Shown: positions 24,972-37,510 of the stretch, piece after piece
Position numbering within the stretch: position 1 is the stretch's first letter
How the letters are laid out: every line of letters starts with the position of its first letter
Assembly (NCBI GenBank): GCA_039619475.1
Contig: CM077116.1
Location: 278,705,258 to 278,769,257 of the forward strand
Source: Icerya purchasi
Lineage: Eukaryota > Arthropoda > Insecta > Hemiptera > Monophlebidae
DNA length: 64,000 nucleotides
Direction of reading: 5' to 3'
Notes under the pieces: model-generated
The model's input: only the letters and a program-made list of their open reading frames with translations
Databases searched by the model: none
What the model was told of the DNA's origin: nothing
Program-made: the position numbers and the translations under genes

Positions 24972-25715
24972 GCAAATCCCTCATCCTTTTCTTATCTTAA
25001 TATTTTGGTTCCCCCACCGCCTTCACTTGATGCATTGTGGGCCTCTTTGCTCGGATGGTGGCCAAAGTGGTACTGGGTCAAGGTGGTGCGGATCTTCCTG
25101 AGTTAGTATGAACGCTACGCTGTTTGGCGATCACGCTGGCCTCTTCCGATGTGGAGCCACTTTCCTTTTTATCCTTAATATATCGTAAGCTCGTCGTCCG
25201 CAGATGCCGTTTGAATAATAATGGATAATCAATCATTTTCGCAACCGTAGGCGAAAAGCGATGTCTTGTCTCTTGCCTCATCCGGGCACTGTGGGCACTG
25301 CATTGCAGTTGCGGTCATTCTTTTTGTGGGTGCTGCCCAACAATCGGAGACACGGATAAAAATACTTTTCTTTTTATGCTGGTCACATCTCGCATTTAGT
25401 TTAAATAGATATAATATATTATAAGCAGGTTTTATTGCTAACAAGACATGAGAGTTTTCCTTTCCTTTAAGGTATCCTTTATATTTTTTCGTCTACACAT
25501 TTATTTCCCTTCGGACTGCTAATTGCACGAGTTCTGGTACCGATCTTTTTTGACTCCCTTGCTATCTCTCCATAGTAGTTCTGGCCGTCTCCACTTTTCC
25601 CGAATAACTTTCTTAGGGTCCTCAGTTTCCTTTTGTCCTACGTTCTTCCTTCTTGATGGGTAATCGTCCGTAGCTGACAAGCCCAATAAAAAAGTAAAAA
25701 AAAAAAAAAAAAAAG
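23238..25715 (+). mobile_element. I-like (RNase H-bearing) LINE, 5'-truncated, with 3' UTR and poly(A)
   Basis: Starts abruptly inside the ORF2 reverse transcriptase thumb region, contains RNase H and a C-terminal zinc-knuckle tail, then about 700 bp of 3' UTR (24972-25690), and ends in poly(A) at 25690-25715. The last block before the tail (gatgggtaatcgtccgta, then ctgacaagc) also ends the minus-strand copy at 34340-34400. 5' truncation is the usual result of LINE insertion. Confidence 0.85.
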
Positions 25716-26829
25716 TATTATAGAATTAATCTAAGTATATTTTACCATTTCTCAAAATTAACACTTCTCTTTCCTATCATCCTCCCTTTTTTACCGATTT
25801 TTCGTAATATTTATTTATTTTTATTTTCTATGCATGGAACTCTGATCCCAACCTTACTCTCTTCCTTGCCCCTCACACTGTGCATATCAGACAAATTCGT
25901 TTCCGAATTTTGGAAATAAGTATTGAAAATAAATCCAAGTATACTGGTACGATACAATAAACTAATCGTACCTCTCAATCTCCCTTTTTTTTCTTTCTCT
26001 AAATTCGCTGTATGTTCTAATCTATGAAAAGCGAATCCTTATTCACTTGCAAGATGATTACAACCCCTGTGATTGTATTATGAAATACATTTTTTGAATT
26101 ATTTTTCATCATCGAGTAATGTATTGTTTTCATTTTTTCATTTATTGTTTTTTGACGTGAAACATCTTTAAAATTGCTCGTGTAACGACTAATTTTCAGA
26201 ATTTAAACTACGAGCGCGTGAAAATTCATTTAAAATTAGTCAAAATGTTCATTTTGTATAAGCGAGCTTAAGGATTTTATGTTTATTTTTGTAAATATAA
26301 ATTAAACGTAAACATTTTAGAAATAAAATGATTACCCTTTAGAGTAAATAATAAACTCTAGATGACATTTTATTTCCTATTGTAGACCAATGTTACACAA
26401 AATCGTTATTGATTATTAATAAATGAAAAGGACTGATGGCGTGTTTGTTTTATATTAACATTTTTAGAACCAAGTCAGATTTGCTTTCAATTCAATCGTT
26501 AATACTTAAACCGATGTAGGCGTTTCACGTTAAATCAACGGCCTGTGACCTAGCACAGCCGCACCCACCTTTTTTCCATATTTTTCTGCGCATGTCACAA
26601 CCGTCGGAGCCCCGCTACATTTACGAAAGTACCCCAGTCACCTATCATGAATTGTCAAAATCAGTCTAAGTACGCTGCGCTGTTACCAAAATTAATATTC
26701 CACTATCTTTCCCTTTCACACCATACGTGTTCGAAATTCCCACGTTAAATATACAAAAAGCATGCCATCCCGATATCAAAAGTTAATATAATTTTTCCTT
26801 CTTTTCCCTTCCATCTTATGTAGCCGAAT
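25716..26829. other. AT-rich, no gene seen
   Basis: 25740-26080 is partly C/T-rich and might be older LINE sequence, but no motif is readable. The remainder is ordinary AT-rich DNA. Confidence 0.4.
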
Positions 26830-27590
26830 ATCCGAAAGTAAGCATTTATGTCCAAAGCCTGAGTTCTGAAAATTCCAAACATATTGAAATATTCACTGAT
26901 GGTAGTGTTGAATTTCAGAGACTAGTTTATCTTGTGGTTCCGGCTTTATTATATGAGAAGTAGCGGTCCAGGGGTTCAGGCTTCCTCCTGAAGCATTCGT
27001 ATTCGCTGCGGACTTATCTGTCATTGATAAGGCCTGCGATTTTATTTTGAATATTATCGGTGCTTACGGAAAGTTTATAATTTACAGCCGTAGTCAAAAC
27101 GTCTTAATAACGTTGAATAATAGTACGTTTGATTGCAAATATAACCCGTTGGTGTGAAATCAAATTTAAATGCCACATGATCATCATCGGCGGAGATGAA
27201 GATATCAGCTTCTGTTGGATCCCCGGATACTCTGGAATTAGATTCAATGATTTTGTAGACACCGCGAATGAAGCTGCTTCAGATGGAACACGATTTCCGT
27301 TTATTCCTTTCTCCGATTTACAGCGAAAGATAAAGTTTAATAATCGTATTAATCGGACTGATTGTAGAAAAAAGTCGTAAATATCATCCGGCTTCGATCC
27401 CTTCCGCTTCCTGGTATCCTTCCTTTTCTACAAATATCTCGGCTTATATAGTGCGCAAGTTCGTGACTGTCCCATGCAGATTGCGAATAGTTGAACTTTT
27501 CCCTTCTAAATGTAATAATGATCATACTCACTCCGATTTCGTAAATTACATTAACCATCCATTGTTCAGTTGGGATAGACTGTTTTGAAA
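26830..27590 (+). mobile_element. LINE RNase H domain relic (I-like, second family)
   Basis: Reads SKHIEIFTDGSVEF at about 26880 (first RNase H Asp) and SFCWIPGYSGIRFNDFVDTANEA at 27205-27275, a decayed form of WVPSH-GI-GNE-AD-LA. A tail with CRLRIVELFPSKCNNDHTHSDF follows at about 27475-27540. The sequence differs from the 23.2-kb element and more resembles the minus-strand relic at 36930-37510. Frameshifts throughout. Confidence 0.65.
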
Positions 27591-27599
27591 ATGGTAGGG

Positions 27600-28499
27600 C
27601 TTACTTCTAATTAACTAACACATCTTTTCGCCATATACCCTGCACCATCTTCTACGTTGCGGAGATGTCATTTTATTTATAGTATTTAAATCTTAAAAAA
27701 TAGAATTTTAGTGTATAATCCTTTACAAGTACATCTGTTTGTCAGTGGCTAAATGATCCATCGCCTGACGGGAGAGGGAAAAACCCGTAAATAACGCAAT
27801 ATCTCTCGTAATTAATTTCTAATATACATATTTTGGTTAATTATGCACTTACTGGAATTTTTAAAAGAATTATAATTATTCTCTGTCTTTTTGTAATATA
27901 TTATTTTTTTTATATAATATGGTACCTTTAAATGAGGGTTTTTTTAAAAAATAATATGTATAATTATTCTGCTTTGTATGTTTACATATCACACTAGCGC
28001 ATAGGTGATTTTTATAGTTAATTTTAAGATTATCTTGTTTTTTACAGTTTTGTAAATATATTTCATTTAATTGTCTGTAGAAAATATACAATCGTGTCAT
28101 ATTTAACATAAAGTAAATTTATTCAATTCTGTTTGAATTTTTTAAATTATCTGCATATAATCCGATTAACTTTATGAACTATCAAGTTGAGATGCGCAGT
28201 TGCAAAAATTAGAACCATTGTTAGCCGCGTGGTTCAGCATAGTGTATGTACGCATTACAAAAATAAATGTCTATTATCGTAACTAATTAATTAAAAATCA
28301 TAAATCGACAAAACAAGTGCATACTTGAGAATTAAATATTTAGCTCTATAGCTCGCACTAAGTTGTTCGACTAAAACTCTGTATACTAATTTATGCTTAA
28401 ACTTTGTATGTTCTTCTAGTCGCAATGTTGTCGATTAACAACATTGTACGTGTATATCTGAATAAATAAAAATGTGCAGGTGGAATAAAACATTTTTGT
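27600..28499. other. AT-rich, no gene seen
   Basis: Small minus-strand ORF at 27876-28109 with no recognisable domain. No RNA gene or repeat identified. Confidence 0.45.
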
Positions 28500-29320
28500 G
28501 AAAGGTCCGATATTTGCTTCTAGTAGACGATACTGCTATTATTGCAGAGAATGGAAGAGATCTTCAATATCTCCTCAATGAACTCAATGCAGTTGGAAAA
28601 TCATATAATTTGAATATAAACGTGAAGAAAACGAAATGGATGGTGGTCAGCAAGGAAAACAACTTTAATCAAATCTCTGTTATGCTAAACAATGAGAAGA
28701 TTGAACGAGTTGGAAAATTCAAATACTTGGGCTGTTATATTACTGAGAACTTGGACCCAGATACAGAAATAAAAATGAGATGTAGTTATGCTCGGAGTGC
28801 CTTCACCAGCATGAGAAATCTGCTTTGTGATAGATGCTTACGTCTAGATATACGGCAAAACATTGTGCAATGTTATATTTATTCTATCTTATTGTATGGA
28901 ATTGAGACAACAACATTCAATAAAAGACAGGTAAATCGATTGGAGGCTGTAGAAATGTGGATCCACAGAAGGATGTTGAAAATACCATGGATAAGTAGAA
29001 CGTCGAATCAAAAGGTTCTAGAGATGGCGCCAAAACAGAAAGGATATTAATAAAATCTATCATACACAGAAAGATAAAATATTTCGGTCATATAATCAGA
29101 GGAGAGAAATATCAACTCCTACAACTAATCCTTCAGGGAAAAATAGACGGAAAGAGAGGCCGAGGAAGACGGAAAACGACTTGGCTAGATAACATCAAGG
29201 AATGAACGAGAACTTGGTCGATAAGAAGACTCATGCAAAATGCCAGAAACAGAAGTTTTTGATGCTGACATTTGTGATCGTCAACGCTCTTCGAAGAGTA
29301 TGACACCAAAAGAAGAAGAA
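28500..29320 (+). mobile_element. Non-LTR retrotransposon, reverse transcriptase C-terminal half
   Basis: Open from about 28514 to 29048. It begins at the RT active site: YLLLVDDTAIIAE (usual form F/YADD; Ala replaced by Val, both Asp kept). INVKKTKWMVVSK, then FKYLGCYITENLD, SILLYGIETTTF and AVEMWIHRRMLKIPW follow. After the stop near 29048 the frame continues broken through YFGHIIRGEKYQLLQLILQ and GKRGRGRRKTTWLDNI to about 29320. This order is that of the endonuclease-type LINE ORFs common in arthropod genomes. The 5' two-thirds are absent. The relic at 12865-13300 is the same family. Confidence 0.85.
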
Positions 29321-29329
29321 TTAACGTAA

Positions 29330-30641
29330 ATGCAAAACATTTTTCTTATAATTGCGGCGGGCTAATTTTTTTTTGTGACGGCTCACCGACTAGAGATATT
29401 GACTCATGTTCAGTAGGAATTACAGTCGGTCATTTAATTTGAATTCGATTAGCAATAGCGACAACGGAGAATCTAAAAGATGAAAAAACAGTAGAGAGTG
29501 ATTAAATTAACAAAACAAACTTAACGCTATATATAAACGATAGGAATAATATTAAATTCAAGAAGTTGCAAGGTAAAGCGAGGAACAAGGTATGGTCAGA
29601 CGTGCATGCTTGATTACCATTGGAACGTTGAAAATTAAGAAGGAATCGTAAGTAAAAAACGAAAAAAGACGAGACGCGAGAGAAGTAGGCTAAAACGAAG
29701 CTGACATAAGTAAATATTTTCGTAAAAAAAAAGAAGTTGTAAAACCAAGAAATGGAAAAGTCAGAAAAAGGAAGAGTTCCAGCACCGTGAGAGCACTTTG
29801 ATTCGCCGGTGACAATGAAAGAGTAAAGAACGGACTAATCATGTTGGGCAGAATTATTGATTACGAGTAGTAAAAAATACTTTGCAAGAGAGGGATATAG
29901 AATGAGAGGATAACAAAAATAAATTAAGAGAAAGAGTCAGTTTGTAAAAGTAAAAGTAAAGAAGAGAAATGAATAAAAATAAAATAAATCATTCGCGAGG
30001 AGATTTTAATTATAAAATAAATAAGGAACATCGACTAATTTCAAATCAGAAATTTTTCTATTTATGATTTATACAATTTCACTACAACAATAATATGTGG
30101 AGATTTATAATTTTAGTGTCTTCTTTATTTATTTTCAAATTAAAATTCCGGTATTCGTTTTTATTTTATTCGTTTCTGTTTATTATTCGAATCCAAAGAG
30201 GACCGTGATGAAATATGCAAGAAATAATATATCGAGAAAATTTGGCAAGTCAACTCGAAGTGTACGGAAGAACGGGAACTGTTTCTAAAATATGGACAAG
30301 TGTTGTAAGAAAGTTTTATGTAAAAGACTGTGAAGCATGCTTTATAAGAAATTGGATCTACTTACAGATAAAAGAGGAAAATTCGGTTCAACCTATGGAT
30401 TGCGGAAAGGAGAATAGCCCCTAGACAGAGACAAAGACTGAATTTTGAACACCGTCTTATTTTTGCATAAAAAAGTCCGGAAGCAGTAGGTGAAAGAACA
30501 AAATAGTTAAATTCAGAACGTATCATAGATTTTCAATGGATAATTAGAGATAGCCAGAGTTTGCTGACGAAATGAAATTGAATAAATCTTTTAAAATACA
30601 TTTGTGAGCGCAATGGAAATAGGGCTAGACGACTATATTTT
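29330..30641. other. A/G-rich non-coding stretch
   Basis: 29500-30000 is strongly purine-rich on plus. ORFs at 30097-30288 and 30215-30424 have no domain I recognise. Nothing else seen. Confidence 0.4.
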
Positions 30642-31670
30642 TTTTTTTTTTTTTTTATATATTTAAATAAGTTGTGGGTCTTACAGGGCAAATATGCCCG
30701 TTATGTGAGTGCCCGACACTCTTATTAACGTTTATTCATAGAAATATATACAATACAAAAATTATAATTTATCTTAACTTATTCTATACTCATAATATTA
30801 GTACTCTAGCGTTAAGATTAAGTATAAATATATATACGCATGCAACTACGTAACACGCCCCGTAATACGTATCTGTACATTATTACATACCAATAGTTCA
30901 ATATTTAAAACGGGAAAACATAATCTTCTTTGCGACTTAATGTCCGGGAAAGACACAAGGAAGTCAAAAACAAAAACGTATAAAGAAAGGAGCATTAAAA
31001 GGTAGAGAGATTCAGGACGTAGCTTGTTGTTCAATCTTTGCACCATTCCTTTAGCCAATTTTCCACCTCTTTTTTCTACGCTCCAATTTTTTCCCCTTTA
31101 ATATATGGTTCGGGATTGTACTTATTAATTTAATTAAAACCGAATCATCCGTATTATCAATTCGCAGATTTACCCCACGAGGATAGATGTAGTATGCATT
31201 ACTTTGGTTTCTTGTCAATCGAGTTCTTTGCCTAGATGGTAATTTTATATTATTGACGTTAAATTCTAGTAGTCTGTACTAGTAATAGTACATCTTGGGG
31301 AACATTTCGTTGTTTTCCTTAAATACATAATTGATCCAGGGACGTTTTGCTTCCAATGAGGGAGTATGAGTTTCAAACACCTTTTCTGTATTTTACTTAT
31401 TTTATTTATTTCAGTTTTCTTAGCCTCACATAATATATTTGAATTCCATATAAAATTCTAGACATTATAATTGAGTGATAGTATATACGTAGTGTTCGAT
31501 AGGATAGTACCTGCTTTATTTTATATAAAGCTGGAATTGTCTGTCTTATTTTTGAGTTTAAACTTAGAATGTGTTTTTTCCAATTCAGGGATTTGTCTAT
31601 ATATACACCTAAATATTTAAAGTCATTTACGTTTTCTAACGGTGGACAAAGACATAGAGACAAAAATTAC
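30642..31670 (-). mobile_element. LINE 3' end with structured tail, decayed ORF2
   Basis: Reads on minus. ORF2 remnant at 31663-31406: DFKYLGVYIDKSLNWKKHI and SIIMSRILYGIQIY, typical Jockey/CR1-type thumb sequence. More coding relic to about 31100 (NAYYIYPRGVNLRI block), then 3' UTR and poly(A) (poly(T) 30641-30657 on plus). Next to the tail lies a stem-loop, GGGCA-TATT-TGCCC, inside a larger CUCACA/UGUAAG stem. The same block ends the fragment at 7253-7500, so both belong to one family. Confidence 0.75.
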
Positions 31671-31679
31671 CATTTAAGA

Positions 31680-32139
31680 TTAAGAAAAAGTTTTTTCCCC
31701 TTTTCTTTTATGGGTTCGCCGACGAAAACATTAGTCTCCGGTAACTGAGAAAAGGAAGGAAAGAAGAATCAGTTCTTTTTACATCTTCAGAGATAGCAGA
31801 AAAAAAGATGCAAAAGCTGGTATGACTGAAACGGAAGGAAAAAGAACAGCGGATGAAAAACGCGCTTTAGGGAATTGGAATATCCATTAGCAAAAAAAAA
31901 AAAAAAAAAAAAAAATCCATTAATAAAAATGAGGAATAAAAAGTTCGGGGCAATGGAAGAATATTCAAATATGATCAGCATCACATGTAAAATAAGAAGA
32001 GGAAAGAAGAAGGAAATAGAATGGGGAAGACATAAGTGAGAATTGGGGAAGCGATGAGAGAAGCAGTCTGTGTCCAAAAAGTAGACGACAGATTACAGTT
32101 GAACGCTGCGCAGGAGGAATGACGAGAAACTAAAAATAT
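31680..32139. other. Purine-rich spacer
   Basis: A/G-rich on plus, with poly(A) at about 31890-31915. The minus-strand Phe-rich ORF at 31787-32077 is a compositional artefact. Confidence 0.45.
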
Positions 32140-32405
32140 TGCAAAGAAAATGTTTACCCCCCCCCCTCCAAAATTCTGGGCACAAGCCTGAACGTAATTC
32201 TTAGGCTACCTCCCATTAGAAAAAATGTCCCAATTTTATGTAACGTTTGTTATATTTTATAGGATTTTTGTGATTATGTTATTATATTCATATGGACCGA
32301 TTTAGAATTACGTTGAAAATTTTGATCATTTTATACAACATATAGAAGAGAAAGAGATAGAAATGTAAGCAAGACCTTGCGAGGCTAAAATGGCCGAGTT
32401 ATATA
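32140..32405 (+). mobile_element. Compound MITE block, copy 2
   Basis: The C-run at 32157-32166 and CTCCAAAATTCTGGGCAC are the right end of the G/C-run MITE. It abuts a second MITE at 32191-32314 with ends AACGTAATTCTTA and TTAGAATTACGTT, then the dispersed block shared with 10211-10340. The left part of the first MITE is missing. Confidence 0.65.
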
Positions 32406-32409
32406 TACT

Positions 32410-33528
32410 ATATATTTATATTTGTTGTGTGTCGAATATTATTATTTATTTCTTTTTTAAACTTGTTTATTGCAGTTTACGCGGAAAGAATTCTATGTAA
32501 ATACTTCTTATTGTCAGCAATTTTCGATTGTATCAGATGTTACTAAAACCTACCAATTTAGAGATACTTACTTCGGTGTGTCGAATTTTGAGTGCGATTT
32601 CGAGCTTATTCTGATCGATAAGCGTAAATACTTATTCTGTGAAACTTAAAATTGAATAAATCAAACTAATGTCATATAATAAGTTCATTAAGAAAATGAT
32701 GACGACACCGTAATTAGAAAGCTGTACACGTTTATCGCATTATAAGTGGCGAAATAGCTGTATGTTTTCGTTTGCTACATATTTCAAGAGATAGCGAGTA
32801 ATTTGAAAGTTTTAGTGAAGATGTAGATAAGCGAAGCTTCTAAATTGAAACTGATGACATTCTTGCGAAACCGCGGTTCGTTATTCGCGAATTTTCAAAT
32901 CGTACAAATTAAATCTCCCGTACAACTACCGATACAGGCGAAAATTAGAAATACAAGAGCAGCGACCGAAAATAACCCAAAGGTAAACAAAATCCAAAAC
33001 AATCCAGTACTGATAGAATTACTAGAGATACTTCTACCGGGGATATCTTGGTGGTGAATAATTTAAAATTACGAAAAGAGGATACTATTGGCCTTCACGC
33101 GATTATGCTAATTTAAATATCAAAGGGTGACAACGGGCTTTGTTTATTGATTTTTTTTTTCTTATTTATTTATTTTTATTTCTTTATGTTTTTTGGAGTT
33201 TGTGTATTTAATAATTAGTTTACCTTTGTTTTTAAGCTCTTAAAAAGGCAACTTGCCTTGTACATTTTTAAAAAAAAAGTTAAAAACATACTATTACGCG
33301 CGTGTAATACCTAGGCAGCACCTGTGGACAAATTATTATTCGCAGAGTCATATTTCACTACAAGATGGTTGACGTATGAGAGTTAATTTAGTAGTATTTC
33401 TCAGTAAATTTTTGTGTAAAACATGATCACAGCGCCGCAGAGATAGACAGATACGACTCAGAGGCAGTAAAACATTGGACAAATATAAAATAAATAAATT
33501 CCCCTACTTAACACAAACACAAATAAGT
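32410..33528. other. AT-rich, no gene seen
   Basis: A 70-codon ORF at 32845-33057 (+) shows no domain. T-rich 33145-33250. Confidence 0.4.
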
Positions 33529-33701
33529 ACAAATTTATGTTTTAAAAATAGCTCAAACAATAGACAGTACAGACTCTGCAGTGCGTTTACATTTTTAATT
33601 ACATAGGTGTACTGTCTATTGTTAGCTGATGATTTGGCCGGAAAACGTGTTTCTTTAAATTGAGCTATTTTTTAATTTGAATTTATTCGAATATAAATTT
33701 G
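33529..33701. repeat. Imperfect foldback repeat
   Basis: Inner arms CAATAGACAGTACA (33558-33571) and TGTACTGTCTATTG (33608-33621) are exact reverse complements. Flanking AAAAATAGCTCA, and AT-rich acaaattta/taaatttgt further out, also pair with offsets. A likely old foldback or MITE. Confidence 0.6.
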
Positions 33702-34335
33702 TATACTTATTCTCGTTTGTCAGGAAGGGGGATTTATTTATTTTACATTTACAAATAAATATATTTCTATGACGTTTGAATTTATTTTTCTTCCGCAACT
33801 GAACAAAAAAATATCATTACAATATCTGCAATATTATCAGTATAATAAGTATTTAAAATTAAAACCGAAAATTTACGTACGCCTAATTTAATTAATTCAA
33901 TTAAAACACGAATCTCGTTGAACTATTTCATAATAGGTAATAATTTTCATTATGTAAATTATTCTTCGCATCTTTTTATTTTCATGATGGAAAGTTATTT
34001 TTCGCATCTTTTTATATTCATTATTACTCTCCGCAGCCTTTTTATTTTTAATTCGTTTTAGTAATCGTAAGATTTTGTACACTTTTTTTTTTACTTGATA
34101 TTCCCGTTTTTTCTTGTTTGTTTTTTTTTTTTTAACGGCGATTCAGTATACCCATTCGTTTTTCCCCTTTTTTTGGGCGGCTATATGAAATATGACTTAA
34201 ACGTAAAGAAAACAGTTGTTAATTAAAATTTGATTTGATCGCATACTATGACAAAACCGAGGAGGAATCGTGATGGATAGGGAAGGCAAAGGTAACCAGT
34301 TTGATACATGAGAAGAGGTAGAATCTCCGTTTCTT
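33702..34335. other. AT-rich, no gene seen
   Basis: A short internal duplication near 33955-34040 (two copies of attattcttcgcatctttttatt-like text). No gene. Confidence 0.4.
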
Positions 34336-34610
34336 TTTTTTTCTTTTTTTTCTTGTTTGGGTTTTTCCCTGAGCTTGTCAGTAACGGACGATTACCCATC
34401 AACACGTGTACATAGCAGCAATTAGGAGTAACAAAGAATGGAATCTGACAAAGAACGCTATACCAAGGATGGAAAAACCATAAGACAATCAACGTCGAAA
34501 AATGCCAAACATATGTATTCTGAAAAGAAAAGAAATTACAAAGAGCAAAAGGAGTTAGCTGTCCCATACCATGGTCACATCTGCAATTACAGAGCCCACA
34601 GTACAAACGG
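34336..34610 (-). mobile_element. I-like LINE 3' tail
   Basis: On the minus strand the block gatgggtaatcgtccgt then actgacaagc precedes an A-rich tail (T-rich 34330-34365 on plus), exactly as at 25655-25715. Only 3' UTR is present. The minus-strand ORF across it (34223-34606) is not a gene. Confidence 0.65.
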
Positions 34611-34639
34611 ACAAAGGAATCAGGCTACAAATAATTAAG

Positions 34640-35178
34640 GAAGAAGAAACACGGGATGTTTAAAAAGCAGTTAGAGCTTCATTAGAGATGACATTGTGTG
34701 CTTATGCTGAAAAATTCAGTCAATTTATGTCGTGCTAAACGATTCCTTTCTCTTTCTAGTTGTTAGACTATAAAAGGTCTGCTAAATTCCATTGCGATAG
34801 TTTGTGACGGCTGGAAAATTTTCTGCTTCTACCCCAGTAATGAAAATGTGTTTCCAGTTAATCGATACAGTTGTTCCCGTTACGCTACAGTAACTTCCAA
34901 AACGGCCTCCAGCTAGTCTAAATTATACAACGTACCGTCGTAATTCCAGTAATCCGAATTTGACATTTCCTCCTCCGGGACAGAACTTATCTTTGCGCTG
35001 GGATTTTCAAAAAATTATGTCGATATATAATTCGAGCTAGCTTCTTCGATACATTCTACACTTTCGTACTTGCCACATCATGTTTTAAACTGTACAGCAA
35101 TGTGCGTTATCCGGATCTATAACGAACTGCTCGATGGTAAGCGACTCATGAAAAAATCTCACATTCTATCACCATTAT
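34640..35178. other. No feature identified
   Basis: Mixed-composition sequence with no usable ORF and no repeat that I can match elsewhere in the window. Confidence 0.4.
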
Positions 35179-35880
35179 TTACTGGTTGAATATCGGGTGG
35201 TAACATTATCTGTTGAAAGTTAATATCCGCACGAACGGCTAATATTATTCCCCGATGCGCACAACTAGCAAGCACCGGATTTGATTCGAGAACTTTACAG
35301 TTTTTTAATTTTAAATGTTGGTTTTATTTTAAGTGGGTTTCTTGAATGCACGGAATAAACGAATTTGTTAATCGGTGTTATTTTTCTTTTGGCTTTATCG
35401 AAATACGAGACTGCAGCGGTTTTTAGAATTTGGTTCGAATCGTTATAATTTGCGTTAGTAGTGTTTGTACGAGGGCTAAGAAACGGAACGTGATCGCAGG
35501 TTTCGGTTTGGTTATTTTCATTACGGCTTGTGTTAGTGTTGTTATGAACTGTAATGAAAGGAACGGACTCACCGCATCATTGCTTAGGTGGTACATCCGC
35601 CTGATGAAAAACAGATGTGAATAGTATTTCGATTTGTTAAACAATTTACCGCCCTATGCTAGTAAATAAATAAAAAAATAAAATTTATAATGGTCTAACG
35701 CACCGAGAGAGTCAAAAGAAAAAACCGAATTGTTAAAAAATCATCTCAGTAAAACGACAATCTTTGTCACATCACGGAACTATATCGGCCTTTTTTAGTA
35801 AAGTAACCAGAATTATAATCATTGTTAACTTTCATACGGAATCCTCAGCGCATGAAACCTCATACTTGACTGAACTTGTT
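35179..35880 (-). mobile_element. Satellite-bearing element, copy A (left part only)
   Basis: Reverse-complement match to 48784-50088. It begins at the shared terminus AACAAGTTCAGTCAAG (35880 reading down), carries the AGGATTCCGTAT motif (35845-35834) and runs to 35179. It lacks the roughly 600-bp stretch found at about 48863-49459 in copy B, and lacks the satellite array and hairpin end. The matched 73-codon ORFs in both copies show only sequence relatedness, not a gene. Confidence 0.8.
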
Positions 35881-35889
35881 TTAACCTGG

Positions 35890-36929
35890 AAATACCATTT
35901 AGTCAACAGCTATTATTATGTAAACGAAACTTTTTACAAAATAATTATCGATAAATTGAAATACTAATGGCACTACTCATCGATAATGAACTATTCGTTT
36001 ATTTCCAGGAATCGGTCCAATTGTAGTATATACATCTCGGTAATCCGAAATTCGACACTAGCAATAAATCATAATCGCGATAACACGATGAAAAATATTA
36101 CGAAACGCTACCACCGCTGTTTATTATTTTCGACTGTTCGGATATATTTAATTTTTTTTTTTTTTTGACTTGTACTAATATCATCTATGACAGACTGAGG
36201 CATAGTTAAAAAGCCGCCTCTTCCACACGTTATTTCTTTTTTTGTCTTTAATTCTCTCCGAAGTTCGTATAACTTGTGGTAATACTTTGTTGTCCTTGAT
36301 ACATGTACATAATAATCCGCTCGAATAAAAGCGCGTTACGGTCATTCCTTATTCCTGACATGTACGTGAACGTGCGAATAATACTTTCAACGGGTACATC
36401 AGTCACACCGCGCATTTATTTGTAAATATGTTATTTTAAAATAAACGGTAATAAGCATTTCGAGTACTCGGAAACAGGTGCTCTGCTTCGTGGAACCCAC
36501 TAGATGGAGCCAAAAAGTAGACACTGCCGTGTAACAGCTCAGGTACGCCGTAACGCGTGAGCAATGAGCTAAGTAAATTACTGTCGTGAGTGTTTTAAGA
36601 AGGCACATCATTTCTTGGTATTTTTCAGAGATTCTTAAAATTTCGGAGAAGAGATCGTTTTGTTGGCTTTCGACGAGCAATAGGATCATTTTCTTTTCTT
36701 TTTTCTTTTTTATGGCATGGACTGCTATTCATCGTACTTTAGAAATTAAACCAATATGTTGTTATTAACTATAGAGCGGACCATAGTAAGTAAATAATGA
36801 ACGCTATAATATGGAGAGAGAAATCCGCATGAAATTAATTCTTCTTAAAATCTTTTTCTATTGGGTTCGTATTTGTCGCAGCTGAATAACAAGTTATTAA
36901 TGTCACTGAATAAGGGGTAGGTAGACCTT
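35890..36929. other. No gene seen
   Basis: Short ORFs at 35986-36168, 36399-36689 (-) and 36586-36768 have no recognisable domain. Confidence 0.4.
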
Positions 36930-37510
36930 TACTGTTACACCCAGTGCGGAGTCCGCGAAATTCAACGCCACACGGGAATGCCTCATACGCAATCTACAAA
37001 CTATCGTGACATATCTACGAATAAGACGATCGGGAATAGACGGTGAAATATCAAACTACCAGGAAAGCGAAGGGATATCAGATTGGAGCATATTGTAGTA
37101 TCTACCAGTATCCTGTCTATCTCTATAAGCTATCCAATCCTAAAGAGCAGTGGCCTGACTCCTATGATGTAGGTCCCCGAGCAAGGAATGAACGGGAATA
37201 CGATTCCATTCGAAACAGCGCATAAGTCATCATTTAGTCCAGTCCCACGATGACTGGGAATCCAACAAAAGTTTAAACAGCCATTGTATTATTAGGAATT
37301 TGAAGGTATTTAGTCTTGATCTCGTAAACAAGCGGGTACACTATGGTTTAGTGCAATCAAGGCACCTAGGCTATCGGAGAAAATTGTAAATTTATATTAC
37401 CCGAGCTAAGAACATTCAATATGAAATCAAGAGCCTTATCGTAAGCCAACAGTTCGGGTGTAAAAACAGACGCCTCAGGAGGAAGCTTGAATTTTCGAAC
37501 TGTAACGTTA
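36930..37510 (-). mobile_element. LINE RNase H relic (I-like), minus strand
   Basis: Reading down from about 37505: GSAFIVSNVTVRKFKLPPEASVFTPELLAYDKALDFI, the beta-strand and acidic-helix part of a retrotransposon RNase H. Broken C-terminal sequence follows (WNRIPFIPCS, then SLRFPGSLIFHRLF) to about 36930. It resembles the plus-strand relic at 26830-27590, where the matching helix reads PPEAFVFAADLSVIDKACDFI. Confidence 0.6.

Noticed and set aside
34223..34606. 127-codon minus-strand ORF as a cysteine-rich protein
   Set aside because: It overlaps a LINE 3' UTR whose end block is repeated at 25655-25715 and it encodes a poly-lysine run from the tail.
35423..35644. Pair of similar 73-codon ORFs here (minus) and at 49623-49844 (plus)
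   Set aside because: The similarity reflects two inverted copies of one non-coding repeat; the opposite strand is equally open and no domain is visible.
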